From positions 1-64,000 of the forward strand of contig JARLGV010000051.1 in the NCBI GenBank assembly GCA_031292555.1: a DNA stretch of 64,000 nt, in the 5' to 3' direction. Under the pieces are notes generated by a model that was not told the DNA's origin, did not search any database, and saw only the letters and a program-made list of their open reading frames with translations. Made by a program: the position numbers and the translations under genes. Position 1 is the first letter of the stretch. Every line of letters starts with the position of its first letter. This DNA is from Fimbriimonas sp. Its GTDB lineage: Bacteria; Armatimonadota; Fimbriimonadia; Fimbriimonadales; Fimbriimonadaceae. Below are positions 8,218 to 17,326 of the stretch, piece after piece.

Positions 8218-8847
8218 TCAGAACGCCATCCCTTCGTAGTCTCGAATCAAACCGATCACCTTGCCGATGATACGAGCGTCGTCTTGCTTGATCTCGATCG
8301 GATCATAGGCGGGATTGCTGGGCATCAGCTTGTAGCCCTTCGAATCACGGTGAAGCCGCTTTACAGTAGCGTCATCTCCGAGAAGCGCGGCCACGAGATC
8401 GCCGTGGTTGGCGGTGATCTGGGGCTTGACAACGACCAAGTCGCGAGGCATGATTCCTTCGCCCGACATCGAATCGCCCTTTACCCGAAGCAAAAAGGCG
8501 CTCTCGATGTTTCGTACCATCTCGCTGGGGACCGCGATCAGATCCTCCACGTGCTCCTGGGCATGGATCGGCACACCGGCCGCGATACTTCCCAAGAGAG
8601 GAAGCATCACAACCCGATTGGAGGATTGGAAGGCAGGGTGAATGACCTTGATGGAGCGGGGCGTGTTGGACCGCGAGATGAACTCCTTCCGCTCGAGAGC
8701 ATCCAAGTGCACGGTAACGCCCCTCAACGATCCGATGTTGAATTGAGCGCCGATCTCTCGAATTGAGGGTGGATATCCTTCCTTCTGAACGTAATCCAGA
8801 ATGTACTGGAGGATCATTTGCTGTCGTTTGGTGAGTCCCTTCGCCAT
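8218..8847 (-). CDS. lexA: LexA repressor
   Basis: A 209-residue SOS regulator. The winged helix-turn-helix covers about 25-65 (SIREIGAQFN, then LRGVTVHLDALERKEFI). The latent protease follows: cleavage site Ala90-Gly91 in GSIAAGVP, Ser126 in KGDSMSGEGI and Lys163 in DDATVKRL. RecA-stimulated self-cleavage at Ala-Gly would inactivate it after DNA damage. The start at 8847 is supported by GGAGAA eight bases upstream and by the family-typical MAKGLTKRQQ; the frame extends to 8892 without a ribosome-binding site. Its promoter contains a 10-bp inverted repeat around the -10, so self-repression is very likely. Confidence 0.97.
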   Translation of the reverse strand: MAKGLTKRQQMILQYILDYVQKEGYPPSIREIGAQFNIGSLRGVTVHLDALERKEFISRSNTPRSIKVIHPAFQSSNRVVMLPLLGSIAAGVPIHAQEHVEDLIAVPSEMVRNIESAFLLRVKGDSMSGEGIMPRDLVVVKPQITANHGDLVAALLGDDATVKRLHRDSKGYKLMPSNPAYDPIEIKQDDARIIGKVIGLIRDYEGMAF

Positions 8848-8894
8848 AGTCCGCTTCTCCCTGATACTACTCCTGCATTTAATCTCTGCCAAAG

Positions 8895-8932
8895 AGTAGA
8901 CAAATGATACACCCTATTTTGTCTACTGTAAA
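8895..8932 (-). promoter_or_regulatory. lexA promoter with candidate LexA operator
   Basis: Read on the minus strand, TTTACA (8927-8932) and TATCAT (8904-8909) are separated by exactly 17 bases. A perfect inverted repeat, AGTAGACAAA (8895-8904) and TTTGTCTACT (8918-8927), has one arm immediately after the -10 and one next to the -35. This is a strong candidate operator for LexA and differs from the E. coli (CTGT-N8-ACAG) and Gram-positive (GAAC-N4-GTTC) boxes. Confidence 0.75.
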
Positions 8933-9062
8933 GGGGGTGCGGGCAGGAACCTTGCCCTATATATCGGAGGGTTGCCGTGCAACCGGTGCAACTAACATGC
9001 CCCGAATTGGGCCTGCCATGCCATACTACATCGCTTGTAAATAGCGCTACGGTGACCATCAA

Positions 9063-10955
9063 GTGTCGATTAATAAGTTTCAGGAAAGAGTGTTTCGGAC
9101 CGGCTGCGGAAGCGCGGTTCTGTATGTTTGCGCAGGCGTCTTCTTTGCCGGCATGTTCTATCTCGGGTGCGGTACCGGTTCCCGTGTGGCCAACCAGAAC
9201 GATGAAGAGAACAAGAAAGTCGCTGTCACAGTAGGGGATTACCCGGTCTACGCAGACGATCTTGCCAAGCAGATCGACTCACAGCGCCAGACGGCGATCA
9301 GCAACGCGCAAGGTTCAGAGGGACCGGACGCCCTTCCGCCAAAGGACGACGCCTTCATGGAGGGCCGGGTCATCCAGCAAGCGATAGAAGGGGTGGCGTG
9401 CGTGTATCTGGCCCACAAGCAGGGGATCCAGTTCAGCGACGACGCGCTCCGCAAGCAGATGGGTCAGGAATTTGAGATGGAGCTGATGCGCGAGAAGTTC
9501 CAAATCCAGCAGCAGCAGAAATCCCAGTCTATGATGACGGACAAGCAGCTGGACGACTTCCTCAAGGCCAGCAAGCAGCCGAGTATCGCCGAGCAGAAAA
9601 AGCAGTTCAGCAAGACGATCGAGACTGACCTGAAGGACACCAAGATTCGAGCCACCCTCGAATCCGCCCTCGCGAGACAGCTATTGACCGATGCGCTAGA
9701 GTCGCGAGTCAAGCCAAGCGATGCCGAACTCAAGGCGAACTACGACAGCTACGAGTTCAAGCGCATTCAGTTCTCCACCGACCCAACTTCAGACGTTTCC
9801 GCCCAGATCACCAAGGCCCAAGCCGACCTCAAGGGCGGCCTGACGTTCGAGCAGGCGATGGATCGTTACTCCAAGGAACCGCCCCTCAAGGGCAAAAAGG
9901 TCAGTGACAACATCCAGACGATGATGGTCAGCGAACTCAACCGCGTCGCCAACTACGCGGCGCTGAAGAAGCTAAAGCCAGGCGAAGTCAGCGACGTCAT
10001 CGACATGCCGGCCGGCAAAGCGATCTTCAAACTGATCAGCGTCAAGAACAGCGCGCCGGCGGACCTGCTGAAGAACAAGGCCACCTACGTCAAATCGTAC
10101 GCTTCGGGTATCGCGAGCGACCAGGTCGACAAGAGCCTCAAGGAACTCGTCAAATCGAGCGTCGTCAAGTGGGACGCCAAGGGCTATAAGGCTCTGTACG
10201 ACTATGTTCAGGCTAACAACGAGGCGAACCCCATGGCAAGCGCGGCCGAGACAACCGCCAAGTTCCAGCCGATCGTTGACGAAGCCAAAAAGGCGGTCAC
10301 GTCCAGCCAGGGCTTCGACTCGCGAGCCGCTCTGCTTGCCTGGTACGGCGCGTTCGACGCTATCTGGGCGGCGAAGGACGCGGACAAGACCAAGCTGAGA
10401 GCTGATCGCATCGAAGTGCTCAAGGCGCTTACCGCGGATACCCCTTACTTCACTCTCAAGTTGGAACTCGTCGATCTGGAAATCGACGCCAAGTCGGGTC
10501 CCGAAGCGGCCGCATTGCTGCTCGACGCCGCGTCGTCGAACTACGCGTTCGATGCCACTGGGCAGCGCAATTTCCAGGACATTAACGCCCGCCTCCTCAA
10601 ACTGAGAGCCAACAGCATGCTGACTCCCGACCAGGAAAAGGCGATTCAGAAGGCTCAGGACGACTGGTTGAAGAACAACGCCGACGTCGAGAAACAGAAG
10701 GCCGACGCAAAGAAGGCAGAAGCGGTAGCGCAGGCAGAGGCCGATAAGCTCAAGGCCCAGCAGCTTGCCGAAGCGGCCAAGGCCAGAGCCGAAGCTTCGA
10801 AGCAATCCAAGGGCACTGCTCCGGCTGCACCCGGAAAGACGTCCCCGCCTCCGGCCGCTCCCGGCGCCGTACCCAAGGTAACGTTCGGCACTGGGGCGTC
10901 CAACAAGGCGCCGGCCGCTCCGACGGGCGGCGGAACGGCGCCGAAGAAACCGTGA
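9063..10955 (+). CDS. membrane-anchored parvulin-like foldase (SurA/PrsA type)
   Basis: A 630-residue exported protein. Residues about 15-37 form a hydrophobic anchor or signal (VLYVCAGVFFAGMFYLGCG, lipobox-like at the end). A SurA_N-like helical region follows (VGDYPVYADDLAKQ onward). At about 228-335 is a rotamase-like segment: EFKRIQFSTD, TFEQAMDRYSKEP, then LKPGEVSDVIDMPAGKAIFKLISV, which is the usual end of a PpiC domain. Residues about 530-585 are Ala/Lys-rich coiled coil, and the last 45 are Pro/Ala/Gly-rich and probably disordered. The start is GTG 9063 with no clear ribosome-binding site, so the true start is uncertain. Its last codons overlap rsmI by four bases, indicating an operon. 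The likely role is folding of exported proteins; activity of the degenerate PPIase is not certain. Confidence 0.8.
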   Translation: MSINKFQERVFRTGCGSAVLYVCAGVFFAGMFYLGCGTGSRVANQNDEENKKVAVTVGDYPVYADDLAKQIDSQRQTAISNAQGSEGPDALPPKDDAFMEGRVIQQAIEGVACVYLAHKQGIQFSDDALRKQMGQEFEMELMREKFQIQQQQKSQSMMTDKQLDDFLKASKQPSIAEQKKQFSKTIETDLKDTKIRATLESALARQLLTDALESRVKPSDAELKANYDSYEFKRIQFSTDPTSDVSAQITKAQADLKGGLTFEQAMDRYSKEPPLKGKKVSDNIQTMMVSELNRVANYAALKKLKPGEVSDVIDMPAGKAIFKLISVKNSAPADLLKNKATYVKSYASGIASDQVDKSLKELVKSSVVKWDAKGYKALYDYVQANNEANPMASAAETTAKFQPIVDEAKKAVTSSQGFDSRAALLAWYGAFDAIWAAKDADKTKLRADRIEVLKALTADTPYFTLKLELVDLEIDAKSGPEAAALLLDAASSNYAFDATGQRNFQDINARLLKLRANSMLTPDQEKAIQKAQDDWLKNNADVEKQKADAKKAEAVAQAEADKLKAQQLAEAAKARAEASKQSKGTAPAAPGKTSPPPAAPGAVPKVTFGTGASNKAPAAPTGGGTAPKKP

Positions 10956-11650
10956 ACGACCCGGAAAGCGGCAAGCTCATGCTGGTCGCGACCCCGATCG
11001 GAAACCTCGGCGATCTCTCGCCGAGAGCAGTCGAAGCTCTCGGCGAAGCCGAATTTTGGCTGGTTGAGGACTCCCGTGTGAGCGGAAAGCTTGCCAGCCA
11101 CCTCGGCCTGAAGAAGCCGATGAAAGTGCTAAACGAGCACACTTCACCGGGCCAGATGGACCGGTACCTCGTTGAACTGAAGCGAGGCGCCCGTGCGGCG
11201 TTGCTCACCGACGGTGGTTCTCCGTCCATCAGCGACCCCGGAGCGATCCTCACCGATCGGTGCCACGATGCCGGTGTTGCGGTGGACGGGGTGCCCGGCC
11301 CCAGTGCGGTAATCGATGCGCTAATGCTGAGCGGGTTCTTCGCCCAACGCTTCGCGTTCCTCGGATTCCTCGGGCGGAAGCCCGGTGCGATACGCGGCGA
11401 ACTCACAGCGTTTGCGGATTCCCCGCTCACGCTCGTTCTCTTCGAGTCGCCCCACCGGCTCGACGCGATGCTCAAGGTCGCGCATGAGGCACTCGGAAAC
11501 CGGCGTTATGCGGTATGCCGAGAGCTGACGAAGTTGCACCAGCAGATCTACCGGTCGATCCTTCCCGATGTACCCTCTGAGACGGAGGTTCCGCGCCGGG
11601 GCGAAATCACTCTTATCATCGAAGGCAGGCGTCGCCAAAGCGAAGACTAG
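10952..11650 (+). CDS. rsmI: 16S rRNA (cytidine-1402-2'-O)-methyltransferase
   Basis: A 232-residue tetrapyrrole-methylase-fold enzyme. RsmI 2'-O-methylates C1402 of 16S rRNA with S-adenosylmethionine. Diagnostic segments are LMLVATPIGNLGDLSPRA at the N-terminus, AEFWLVEDSRVSGKL, LLTDGGSPSISDPG, GVPGPSAVIDAL and FLGFLGRKPG, all near their usual spacing. The protein is slightly short because the C-terminal helical extension of the E. coli protein is missing, as in many RsmI homologues. The GTG start overlaps the preceding stop (GTGA), so the gene is translationally coupled to the foldase. Its stop interlocks with that of the convergent oxidoreductase (CTAG, 11647-11650). Confidence 0.95.
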   Translation: MNDPESGKLMLVATPIGNLGDLSPRAVEALGEAEFWLVEDSRVSGKLASHLGLKKPMKVLNEHTSPGQMDRYLVELKRGARAALLTDGGSPSISDPGAILTDRCHDAGVAVDGVPGPSAVIDALMLSGFFAQRFAFLGFLGRKPGAIRGELTAFADSPLTLVLFESPHRLDAMLKVAHEALGNRRYAVCRELTKLHQQIYRSILPDVPSETEVPRRGEITLIIEGRRRQSED

Positions 11651-12750
11651 GCCACGCGTTCGTCGGCATAGGAATCCGCTCGCATCGCCTCGGGCCGTTC
11701 CACTTGGCTTTCCAGATGCACGTGCTTGTCTGAATCGGACGACTTGGCGAACGCATGCATTACCTCGAGCACGTGATACGCGAGGTCCCCGCTCGCTCGG
11801 TGCGCCCCTCCGTTACGAATCGCGTAGCACATGTCCACGACGCCGATGCCACGCTCGCCCTCGGTATAGCCGTGCGTCAGTTCGACCGCGTGAAATTCAG
11901 TGTCCTTTGCCTGTTTCAGCATCGGCTGGCCACCGAAGCCGTTCGGGTCGGGCACGACCAACGTTCCTTCCGAGCCATATATGACGATGTTGGGTAGTGG
12001 GCTCGAATAGACGTCGAAGCTCATGGTGACTTGACCGATCGCGCCGTTGACGAAATCGATCGCCCCGCACAGGTGAGTGGGTGTCTCCACTTGGATGACC
12101 GTTCCGGCCTTCGGTTGGCTGGTGATCGTGCGGGTCGGGAAGGAGATTCTGGCGGAGGCCGCCACTCGCTTGACCGGACCGATCAGGTTCACGAGCGCAG
12201 TTAGGTAATAGGGCCCCATGTCGAACATGGGACCGCCGCCCAACTGGTAGTAGAACTCGGGCGACGGATGCCAGGACTCGTGTCCCCGGCCCATCATGAA
12301 CGCATTCGCGGCGACCGGTTCGCCTATGGCGCCGGAGTCGATCAGGGCTCGGCAGGTCTGGATTCCACCACCCAAGAACGTATCGGGCGCTGAGCCGACC
12401 AGCACGCCTTTGCTTTTGGCTGTGTCAAGGAGCGTCTTGGCGTCCTCCATCGAAATGCAGAGAGGCTTCTCGTTATACACGTGCTTTCCGGCTTGAGCGG
12501 CGGCGATCGCGATCGGTCCGTGCGCATTCGGAATCGTCAAATTCAGGACAAACTCTACGTCGGCAGATGCCAGAAGCGCCTTTGGCGCCATCGCTTGCGG
12601 AATGCCGTGCTTCTCCGCGACAAATCGGGCACGATCCGCGTCGATGTCGGCTACCGCCACGATTTCGGTGCTTCGAAACTCCTTGAGATTCTTGAGGTAG
12701 ATGCCGCTGATATTGCCGACGCCGATGATTCCAATCCTGACCGGTTGCAT
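11647..12750 (-). CDS. Gfo/Idh/MocA-family oxidoreductase
   Basis: A 367-residue NAD(P)-dependent sugar or inositol dehydrogenase-like protein. The Rossmann motif GIIGVGNISG is at about 7-16. The EKP motif, whose Lys acts in catalysis, appears as HVYNEKPLCIS near residue 93. The C-terminal alpha/beta domain carries GGGPMFDMGPYYLTALVNLIGPV, the usual active-site segment with Asp. Members oxidise or epimerise sugars, inositols or glycosides; the substrate cannot be read from sequence. A TAAGCT box lies seven bases before the ATG with no Shine-Dalgarno sequence, suggesting a leaderless transcript. There is no signal peptide, so it is cytoplasmic. Confidence 0.92.
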   Translation of the reverse strand: MQPVRIGIIGVGNISGIYLKNLKEFRSTEIVAVADIDADRARFVAEKHGIPQAMAPKALLASADVEFVLNLTIPNAHGPIAIAAAQAGKHVYNEKPLCISMEDAKTLLDTAKSKGVLVGSAPDTFLGGGIQTCRALIDSGAIGEPVAANAFMMGRGHESWHPSPEFYYQLGGGPMFDMGPYYLTALVNLIGPVKRVAASARISFPTRTITSQPKAGTVIQVETPTHLCGAIDFVNGAIGQVTMSFDVYSSPLPNIVIYGSEGTLVVPDPNGFGGQPMLKQAKDTEFHAVELTHGYTEGERGIGVVDMCYAIRNGGAHRASGDLAYHVLEVMHAFAKSSDSDKHVHLESQVERPEAMRADSYADERVA

Positions 12751-12757
12751 GGTCGGG

Positions 12758-12763
12758 AGCTTA
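12758..12763 (-). promoter_or_regulatory. -10 element, leaderless-type, of the oxidoreductase gene
   Basis: TAAGCT on the minus strand is separated by seven bases from the ATG at 12750. Confidence 0.4.
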
Positions 12764-12819
12764 CAGTCTGGGCCGTTTCACATGCCACAGACATCCGTGT
12801 ATACGGTGTCGATTTAGCG

Positions 12820-14172
12820 TCAGGCGGCCAGCACCGCCTCGATGGTCTTTCCCAGAAGATCGACGAAAAGATCGATCTCCTCCTCGGTCACCGAGAGATT
12901 GGGGCGTGTTCGAATGGATCGGTTCCCGGCGCCAAGCAGGATTAGCTGGAACCGGTCACGGGCTACTTCTATCACATTGGCCTTTCGCTCCGGAGTATCG
13001 AGCGAAACTCCCTGGTAAAGGCCGAGGCCGCGCACGTTATGCAGCACCGGATGGAACCGTTCGACGAGACCGCAAAGTCCCTCTGCAAGCCGCTTACCCT
13101 TCGTCGCCGCCTGGGCAATGAGATCCTCTTGCTCGACGATCTCCATCTCGCGAACCACACGCACCATGTCCGCCAGCGAACCGCCCCAGGTGGAATCCAG
13201 CACGCCGATATCGTCGAGCGATTCGAGCATGTAGACGACTCCGTTGCCGAACTTCTTTCCGGTCGCGATCGCCATCGGCGGATAGGGCAGATTGAAGTGG
13301 TCGATCGCCCACATCTTGCCGGTCACGCCAAGCCCGGTCTGCACTTCATCGAACGCGAGGTAGACGTTGTGCTGGTGAGCCAGACGCGAGAGCCCCTGAA
13401 AGAATTCAGGCAGGGCCACCCGATGGCCTCCCGCGCCCTGGATCGGCTCGACAATGATGCCTACAACGTCGTCCGACATCAGGCCGAGCACCGACTCCAC
13501 TTGTTCCAACGCCTTAACTGCGTTGTCCATGTTCTGCCGGGAGCTGGCTCCGCTATCGAACACGGGAAACGGAAGCCGAATGTTCCCACCGGTAGTCAGA
13601 CCCTGAAAGTCCTTCGTTGCTACCGGATCGATGGTCTGGGTTACACCGAGGGCGAACACCGTGCGACCGTGGAACGCCTTGTCGAAGTAAAGGAACCGCC
13701 GGTTCGATGCCATGCGGCTCGCGTTCATTCGCTTCTGATTGAACTTGGCAATCAGGTACTTCATCATGTTCTCGACCGCCTCAGCGCCGGAATTGACGGC
13801 GTACACTTCGAGGGCATCGTTCCGCATGATCTCGGGAGCGACCCGAAACAGCATCCGGTAATAGTCCAGGCAGTATTTCGTTAGGAAATCCGGATTGGCG
13901 GTCTTGTTGTTTGCGGCGATCACGAGGCGCCTGGTGTATGCGTCGTCGTACAGACCCGGGTGGTTGTGGCCGATGAGTTTGGAGCCGAAGTATCCGGCCC
14001 AATCGAACAGACGCTGACCGTCTTCGGTGACCATCCACATCCCTTCGCACTTCGCCAAATCCAGCACGAACGGATATGGTTGGGCGATCACATAGCGGTT
14101 CAGTTCGGCCAACATTTCGGCCGACTTTGGCCCGGGAAATACAGTGGGTTCAGGCACAGGAATAGGCATCAT
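12820..14172 (-). CDS. lat: class III aminotransferase, L-lysine 6-transaminase-like
   Basis: A 450-residue PLP enzyme. The class III landmarks are NSGAEAVENMMK (phosphate-binding loop), FHGRT, IIVEPIQGAGGHR, LAFDEVQTGLGVTGK with the Asp that contacts the pyridine nitrogen, and ATGKKFGNG, where the Schiff-base Lys lies. The N-terminal block LFDWAGYFGSKLIGHNHPG and the overall length resemble L-lysine epsilon-aminotransferase, which transfers the side-chain amino group of lysine to 2-oxoglutarate. The related 4-aminobutyrate and ornithine enzymes are alternatives. It is cytoplasmic and monocistronic. I see no clear ribosome-binding site upstream; a CATAAT box about 20 bases before the start could be its -10. 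Confidence 0.8.
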   Translation of the reverse strand: MMPIPVPEPTVFPGPKSAEMLAELNRYVIAQPYPFVLDLAKCEGMWMVTEDGQRLFDWAGYFGSKLIGHNHPGLYDDAYTRRLVIAANNKTANPDFLTKYCLDYYRMLFRVAPEIMRNDALEVYAVNSGAEAVENMMKYLIAKFNQKRMNASRMASNRRFLYFDKAFHGRTVFALGVTQTIDPVATKDFQGLTTGGNIRLPFPVFDSGASSRQNMDNAVKALEQVESVLGLMSDDVVGIIVEPIQGAGGHRVALPEFFQGLSRLAHQHNVYLAFDEVQTGLGVTGKMWAIDHFNLPYPPMAIATGKKFGNGVVYMLESLDDIGVLDSTWGGSLADMVRVVREMEIVEQEDLIAQAATKGKRLAEGLCGLVERFHPVLHNVRGLGLYQGVSLDTPERKANVIEVARDRFQLILLGAGNRSIRTRPNLSVTEEEIDLFVDLLGKTIEAVLAA

Positions 14173-14221
14173 CGTCTGTTCGGGGAACTACATTATGTCA
14201 CCGCTCCCCCGCTGTTTTCCC

Positions 14222-14256
14222 AACGAGCCGGCCGGAGTGCCTCCGGCCGGCTCGTT
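14222..14256 (-). terminator. terminator hairpin downstream of pseudopilin gene
   Basis: A perfect 16-bp GC-rich stem (AACGAGCCGGCCGGAG and its complement) with a three-base loop lies 14 bases beyond the stop of the pseudopilin gene. No long T-run follows. Confidence 0.75.
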
Positions 14257-14275
14257 CGTTCAGTTCAGTTCAGTT
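14254..14275. repeat. 5-bp microrepeat (TTCAG) across a stop codon
   Basis: Four TTCAG units in tandem run from the terminator base into the last codons and stop (14270-14272) of the pseudopilin gene. Slippage here could alter the C-terminal residues. Confidence 0.6.
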
Positions 14276-15040
14276 CAGGTTGTAGTAATCGTCGGTGGTC
14301 AGGTCCCCGTTCTTGGTGATATCGCCCAGGTGGTTCGCGATGAAGTCCGAGGCGCTAAACCCGTAGCCGAAGGCGCCGGTCCGATAGGTCGGCCTCATCG
14401 CCTTCACATGTCCGTCGCACCAAAGCACATTCCCGACTTCGCCGACGTTGCGGGCGTGAAATCCTGGGTTCATGCTGCTAGGCGGGTCAAGGTAGGTGTT
14501 CCCTTCGAGTGTCGGCGACGAATAAGACCAGTTATTGATACGCGCGGCGGTAGCGAACGATAGGGTTTCGGCGGGGTGCCCGATCTGGCTGTAGTTGACG
14601 GGAACGTCGGATTCGTTCCAATCCGGAGGCAGATAAGTCGCCGGGCTCAGATACATGTAATTGTAGCCGTAGCCGGTCAGGCCGAGGTTCGTCCGCATCT
14701 TGTTATCGAAGCTCGGATCGGCGTCGACTCCCTGGTTCTTCGTGTAAGGGTAGAGAAGCCCTTCCTGCGGCAACAGATTTGTGCCGTCCCAACTGCCCCA
14801 CCAGTAGTAGGTTTTGACGGCGCCTTGGGTTTCCACCCTCATGCAAGTGTCATCGCAATCCTGAACGTAGAGCGTCCAGGCGAGACCAATTTGTTTAAGA
14901 TTCGAGGCCGAAACCGTCTTCTTTGCCGCGCCCTTTGCTTGAGCGAATACGGGAAAGAGGATGGCGGCGAGTATCGCGATAATGGCGATCACGACGAGTA
15001 ACTCGATGAGCGTGAAAGCGTATACAGTTTTTCGAAGCAC
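14270..15040 (-). CDS. type IV pseudopilin-like protein (prepilin N-terminal domain)
   Basis: A 256-residue protein starting with a short leader and the prepilin cleavage/methylation motif FTLIELLVV, followed by the hydrophobic helix ending [15 protein letters not shown]. This is the DUF1559-like pattern common in Planctomycetota and Armatimonadota. Near the C-terminus, the segment [11 protein letters not shown] carries the DGH motif of that family. The protein is presumably processed by prepilin peptidase and sits in the envelope as a pseudopilin. The GTG start at 15040 is chosen because GAGGA lies six bases upstream and because it puts a basic residue pair (LRK) just before the cleavage motif; the frame is open to 15142. 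No assembly genes are nearby, as is usual for these scattered copies. Confidence 0.9.
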   Translation of the reverse strand: MLRKTVYAFTLIELLVVIAIIAILAAILFPVFAQAKGAAKKTVSASNLKQIGLAWTLYVQDCDDTCMRVETQGAVKTYYWWGSWDGTNLLPQEGLLYPYTKNQGVDADPSFDNKMRTNLGLTGYGYNYMYLSPATYLPPDWNESDVPVNYSQIGHPAETLSFATAARINNWSYSSPTLEGNTYLDPPSSMNPGFHARNVGEVGNVLWCDGHVKAMRPTYRTGAFGYGFSASDFIANHLGDITKNGDLTTDDYYNLN

Positions 15041-15317
15041 GATTGTCCTCACTTGCGCGCAAACGCGCAGACGGGTGAGGCCATCGAACGGCCCTTTAAT
15101 GGACGAGACGCAAAGGGCCGGAGCCCTCGTTGTTTCGTCCACCTATGCTCGTAGGCGACGGCGTCACAAGACGCATGCAAGGCGGGCACTCGGGCTCGGG
15201 CAAAAACGCCCACACCGTTGCGGCACAGCGCCGGAATCTCACCGGTCTTCCCCCACTACAAGATCATCAAGGCCGATCTCCTCGCAAGTGATTGGAGCAT
15301 ACCTTGATGGCCATTCA

Positions 15318-17270
15318 TCAGGGCTTGGTCCTATCCTCCTTCGAAAGATCCTTAGGGAGTTTGAAAACAAGATAGCCGGTTTGGATCTTCCGACTCTCGA
15401 TTTCGAAGGCAGCGACCTCCGGGAGAGCGATCGCATCTCCCTCCGTCTCCGTCGCGTCGCGGTCCAGGTCGTAACAAGACCAGAGGGGCGATGTCGCCAC
15501 TTCCTGGCGATAGCTGGTGATCTTCAGCGGGATGCGCGCTCCCGACTTCATCCTCGCGAATGTGCGGGTTTCCATTCCCGCCAGATCCGGCGTCGAGCAG
15601 GGCTTGTCTACCGGCGCGCGGTTGGGGTCCCGAAAAGCGATATGCACTTTCGATCCGACCTCAAGTGTGTAGAGCCGATATTCGGGCCCCTGGGGCTTGA
15701 TGTCCTCCGGATCGGGAACGATCTCAGCCGCCTTCTGCCAGGGGCCCGATGCGATCTCGAAGCGAAACTGGGCATACGTCGTGTGGGGCTTTAGTGCGAA
15801 CGAGGCCCAGAGTCCGTCCGCAGGCAATTCACGTGTCTGACCGTAAGCATTCCAGTGCAGCGGCGTCAGGTTCCAGTCTTCGTGAACGTCCTCACCCGGT
15901 CGGTCTGAGTTTGATCCAACTACTTCGACTTTCCCGCGCGGTCGCGAGTCGCCAGAGGCGAGGCCCTGAAACTGCAAGTGGGCGATCCAGGGCGCCGGAA
16001 GCGGCCGAGGCTGCGAGATCTTGCCGGTCCGCGGGTCGACGGACGGTGCGGCTTCCACCATGGGTCCGGTGGCGCCATCGTAGGAAGTGGAATGGTCGCG
16101 CCAGATATGTCCATCCGGCGTATACAGCTTGTCGAATACGTATTGGTTCTTGTTCCAATCCTGCTCGCCCGGTTTACTGCACGACACCGCGGTCAATTCG
16201 GCAGTAACCTCTCCGACCCGAACCTTCACGGACGGCTGATTCGGACCCCACACGTACTGCCGCCACAGGGATGGCTCTGGATCGAAATGGAGGTCGGCGA
16301 ATTCGATATAGCGATAGGGACGGGCCTGAATCGCCACCGTCGCGATCTTGGTCATCACGTTGAATCCGATCGTGGCCCGGTTCTGGCGCGACCACATCAT
16401 GGCCACCTCAGCGCCTGCCGCATCGTACGCCTTCAGACGGAGCTCCTGGTCGTATAAATCCTCCGGCGGGACCATCTGGAGTTCGATAGCGGGAATGGAC
16501 TTCGCGGACGCGATGAACTGATCGCGACCGATTCCACCAACCGCTACCAGTCGCCCCCACGAACCGGTAACGACGACCTGCCCCTTCGTCATCTTCATAC
16601 TGAAAGTGCACTTGGCAGTGTCGATCGTCGACCAACTGCCGGCAGCGATACCAAAAAGGAACTTGTCGGCGGATGGATCGTCCACGTACACTCCCGCCTT
16701 CTGCATCACCGGCATTTTGCCGAGTCGCAATTCCTGGGGAATGTCCCAGCCATGGAATGGCTGCTCCAACGGCGTGAGCCCCTGATGGACGACGTCCGGA
16801 ACGTAGCCAAGATAGCTGTCGTCCTGCACCGAATCCGGCGCGCTGACCTCGAACCGGAGTTCGCGGAACCGCCCGTCCGTGCGGGGAGCGAAGTCGGGAA
16901 TATTCGTCGGATAGGGATACGGAGATTGGGACAACGGAGCACCATTGGCGTCCCACCAGTGCTCCCAATTCTCGGTGTTGCCCTTGCTTATCGAAATCAG
17001 GCGAACCTTGATGCAGTCCGGGCCCATGCCAACCCCGTCTTTGGCGACCACGATCGACTTGGGCAACGGTACGGGAGGACCGGCATGTTCGACTGGATGG
17101 ATGTTCGGCATGTCCGGGTAGTCCCATGGCGCAACCGAAACATGAGGGCGGCTTGGAACGTGCCGATGCCTCATCACGAAGCCCAAGGATGCAGCACCGA
17201 CCACGACCGTCATTGCGACGATCCCAGCGATCCGAACCCAAAACGCGCTCGAACGGTTTTTCTCCACCAT
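15318..17270 (-). CDS. large membrane-anchored protein of unknown function
   Basis: A 650-residue protein with one N-terminal transmembrane helix (about 10-32, WVRIAGIVAMTVVVGAA) and a large extracytoplasmic part rich in Trp, Tyr and Pro. It appears to contain at least two related beta-rich halves, each with a Trp-rich motif followed by a Pro-rich loop (NTENWEHWWDANGAP; EQDWNKNQYVFDKLYTPDG). No catalytic signature is recognisable. The start at 17270 is preferred over GTG 17273 because a TACTAA box lies seven bases upstream. It begins 57 bases past the stop of the SbcC-like gene on the same strand but has its own promoter element. It may be a lineage-specific surface protein. Confidence 0.75.
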   Translation of the reverse strand: MVEKNRSSAFWVRIAGIVAMTVVVGAASLGFVMRHRHVPSRPHVSVAPWDYPDMPNIHPVEHAGPPVPLPKSIVVAKDGVGMGPDCIKVRLISISKGNTENWEHWWDANGAPLSQSPYPYPTNIPDFAPRTDGRFRELRFEVSAPDSVQDDSYLGYVPDVVHQGLTPLEQPFHGWDIPQELRLGKMPVMQKAGVYVDDPSADKFLFGIAAGSWSTIDTAKCTFSMKMTKGQVVVTGSWGRLVAVGGIGRDQFIASAKSIPAIELQMVPPEDLYDQELRLKAYDAAGAEVAMMWSRQNRATIGFNVMTKIATVAIQARPYRYIEFADLHFDPEPSLWRQYVWGPNQPSVKVRVGEVTAELTAVSCSKPGEQDWNKNQYVFDKLYTPDGHIWRDHSTSYDGATGPMVEAAPSVDPRTGKISQPRPLPAPWIAHLQFQGLASGDSRPRGKVEVVGSNSDRPGEDVHEDWNLTPLHWNAYGQTRELPADGLWASFALKPHTTYAQFRFEIASGPWQKAAEIVPDPEDIKPQGPEYRLYTLEVGSKVHIAFRDPNRAPVDKPCSTPDLAGMETRTFARMKSGARIPLKITSYRQEVATSPLWSCYDLDRDATETEGDAIALPEVAAFEIESRKIQTGYLVFKLPKDLSKEDRTKP

Positions 17271-17277
17271 CACACCA

Positions 17278-17283
17278 TTAGTA
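17278..17283 (-). promoter_or_regulatory. -10 element, leaderless-type
   Basis: TACTAA on the minus strand lies seven bases before the ATG at 17270. Confidence 0.35.
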
Positions 17284-17326
17284 GCGTGAGGGGTCGCAAG
17301 GGTTCATCGACTTTGCCGATCTTGGC

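Noticed and set aside
8814-9062. Minus-strand frame upstream of lexA
   Set aside because: It spans the lexA promoter and operator and has no recognisable product or ribosome-binding site.
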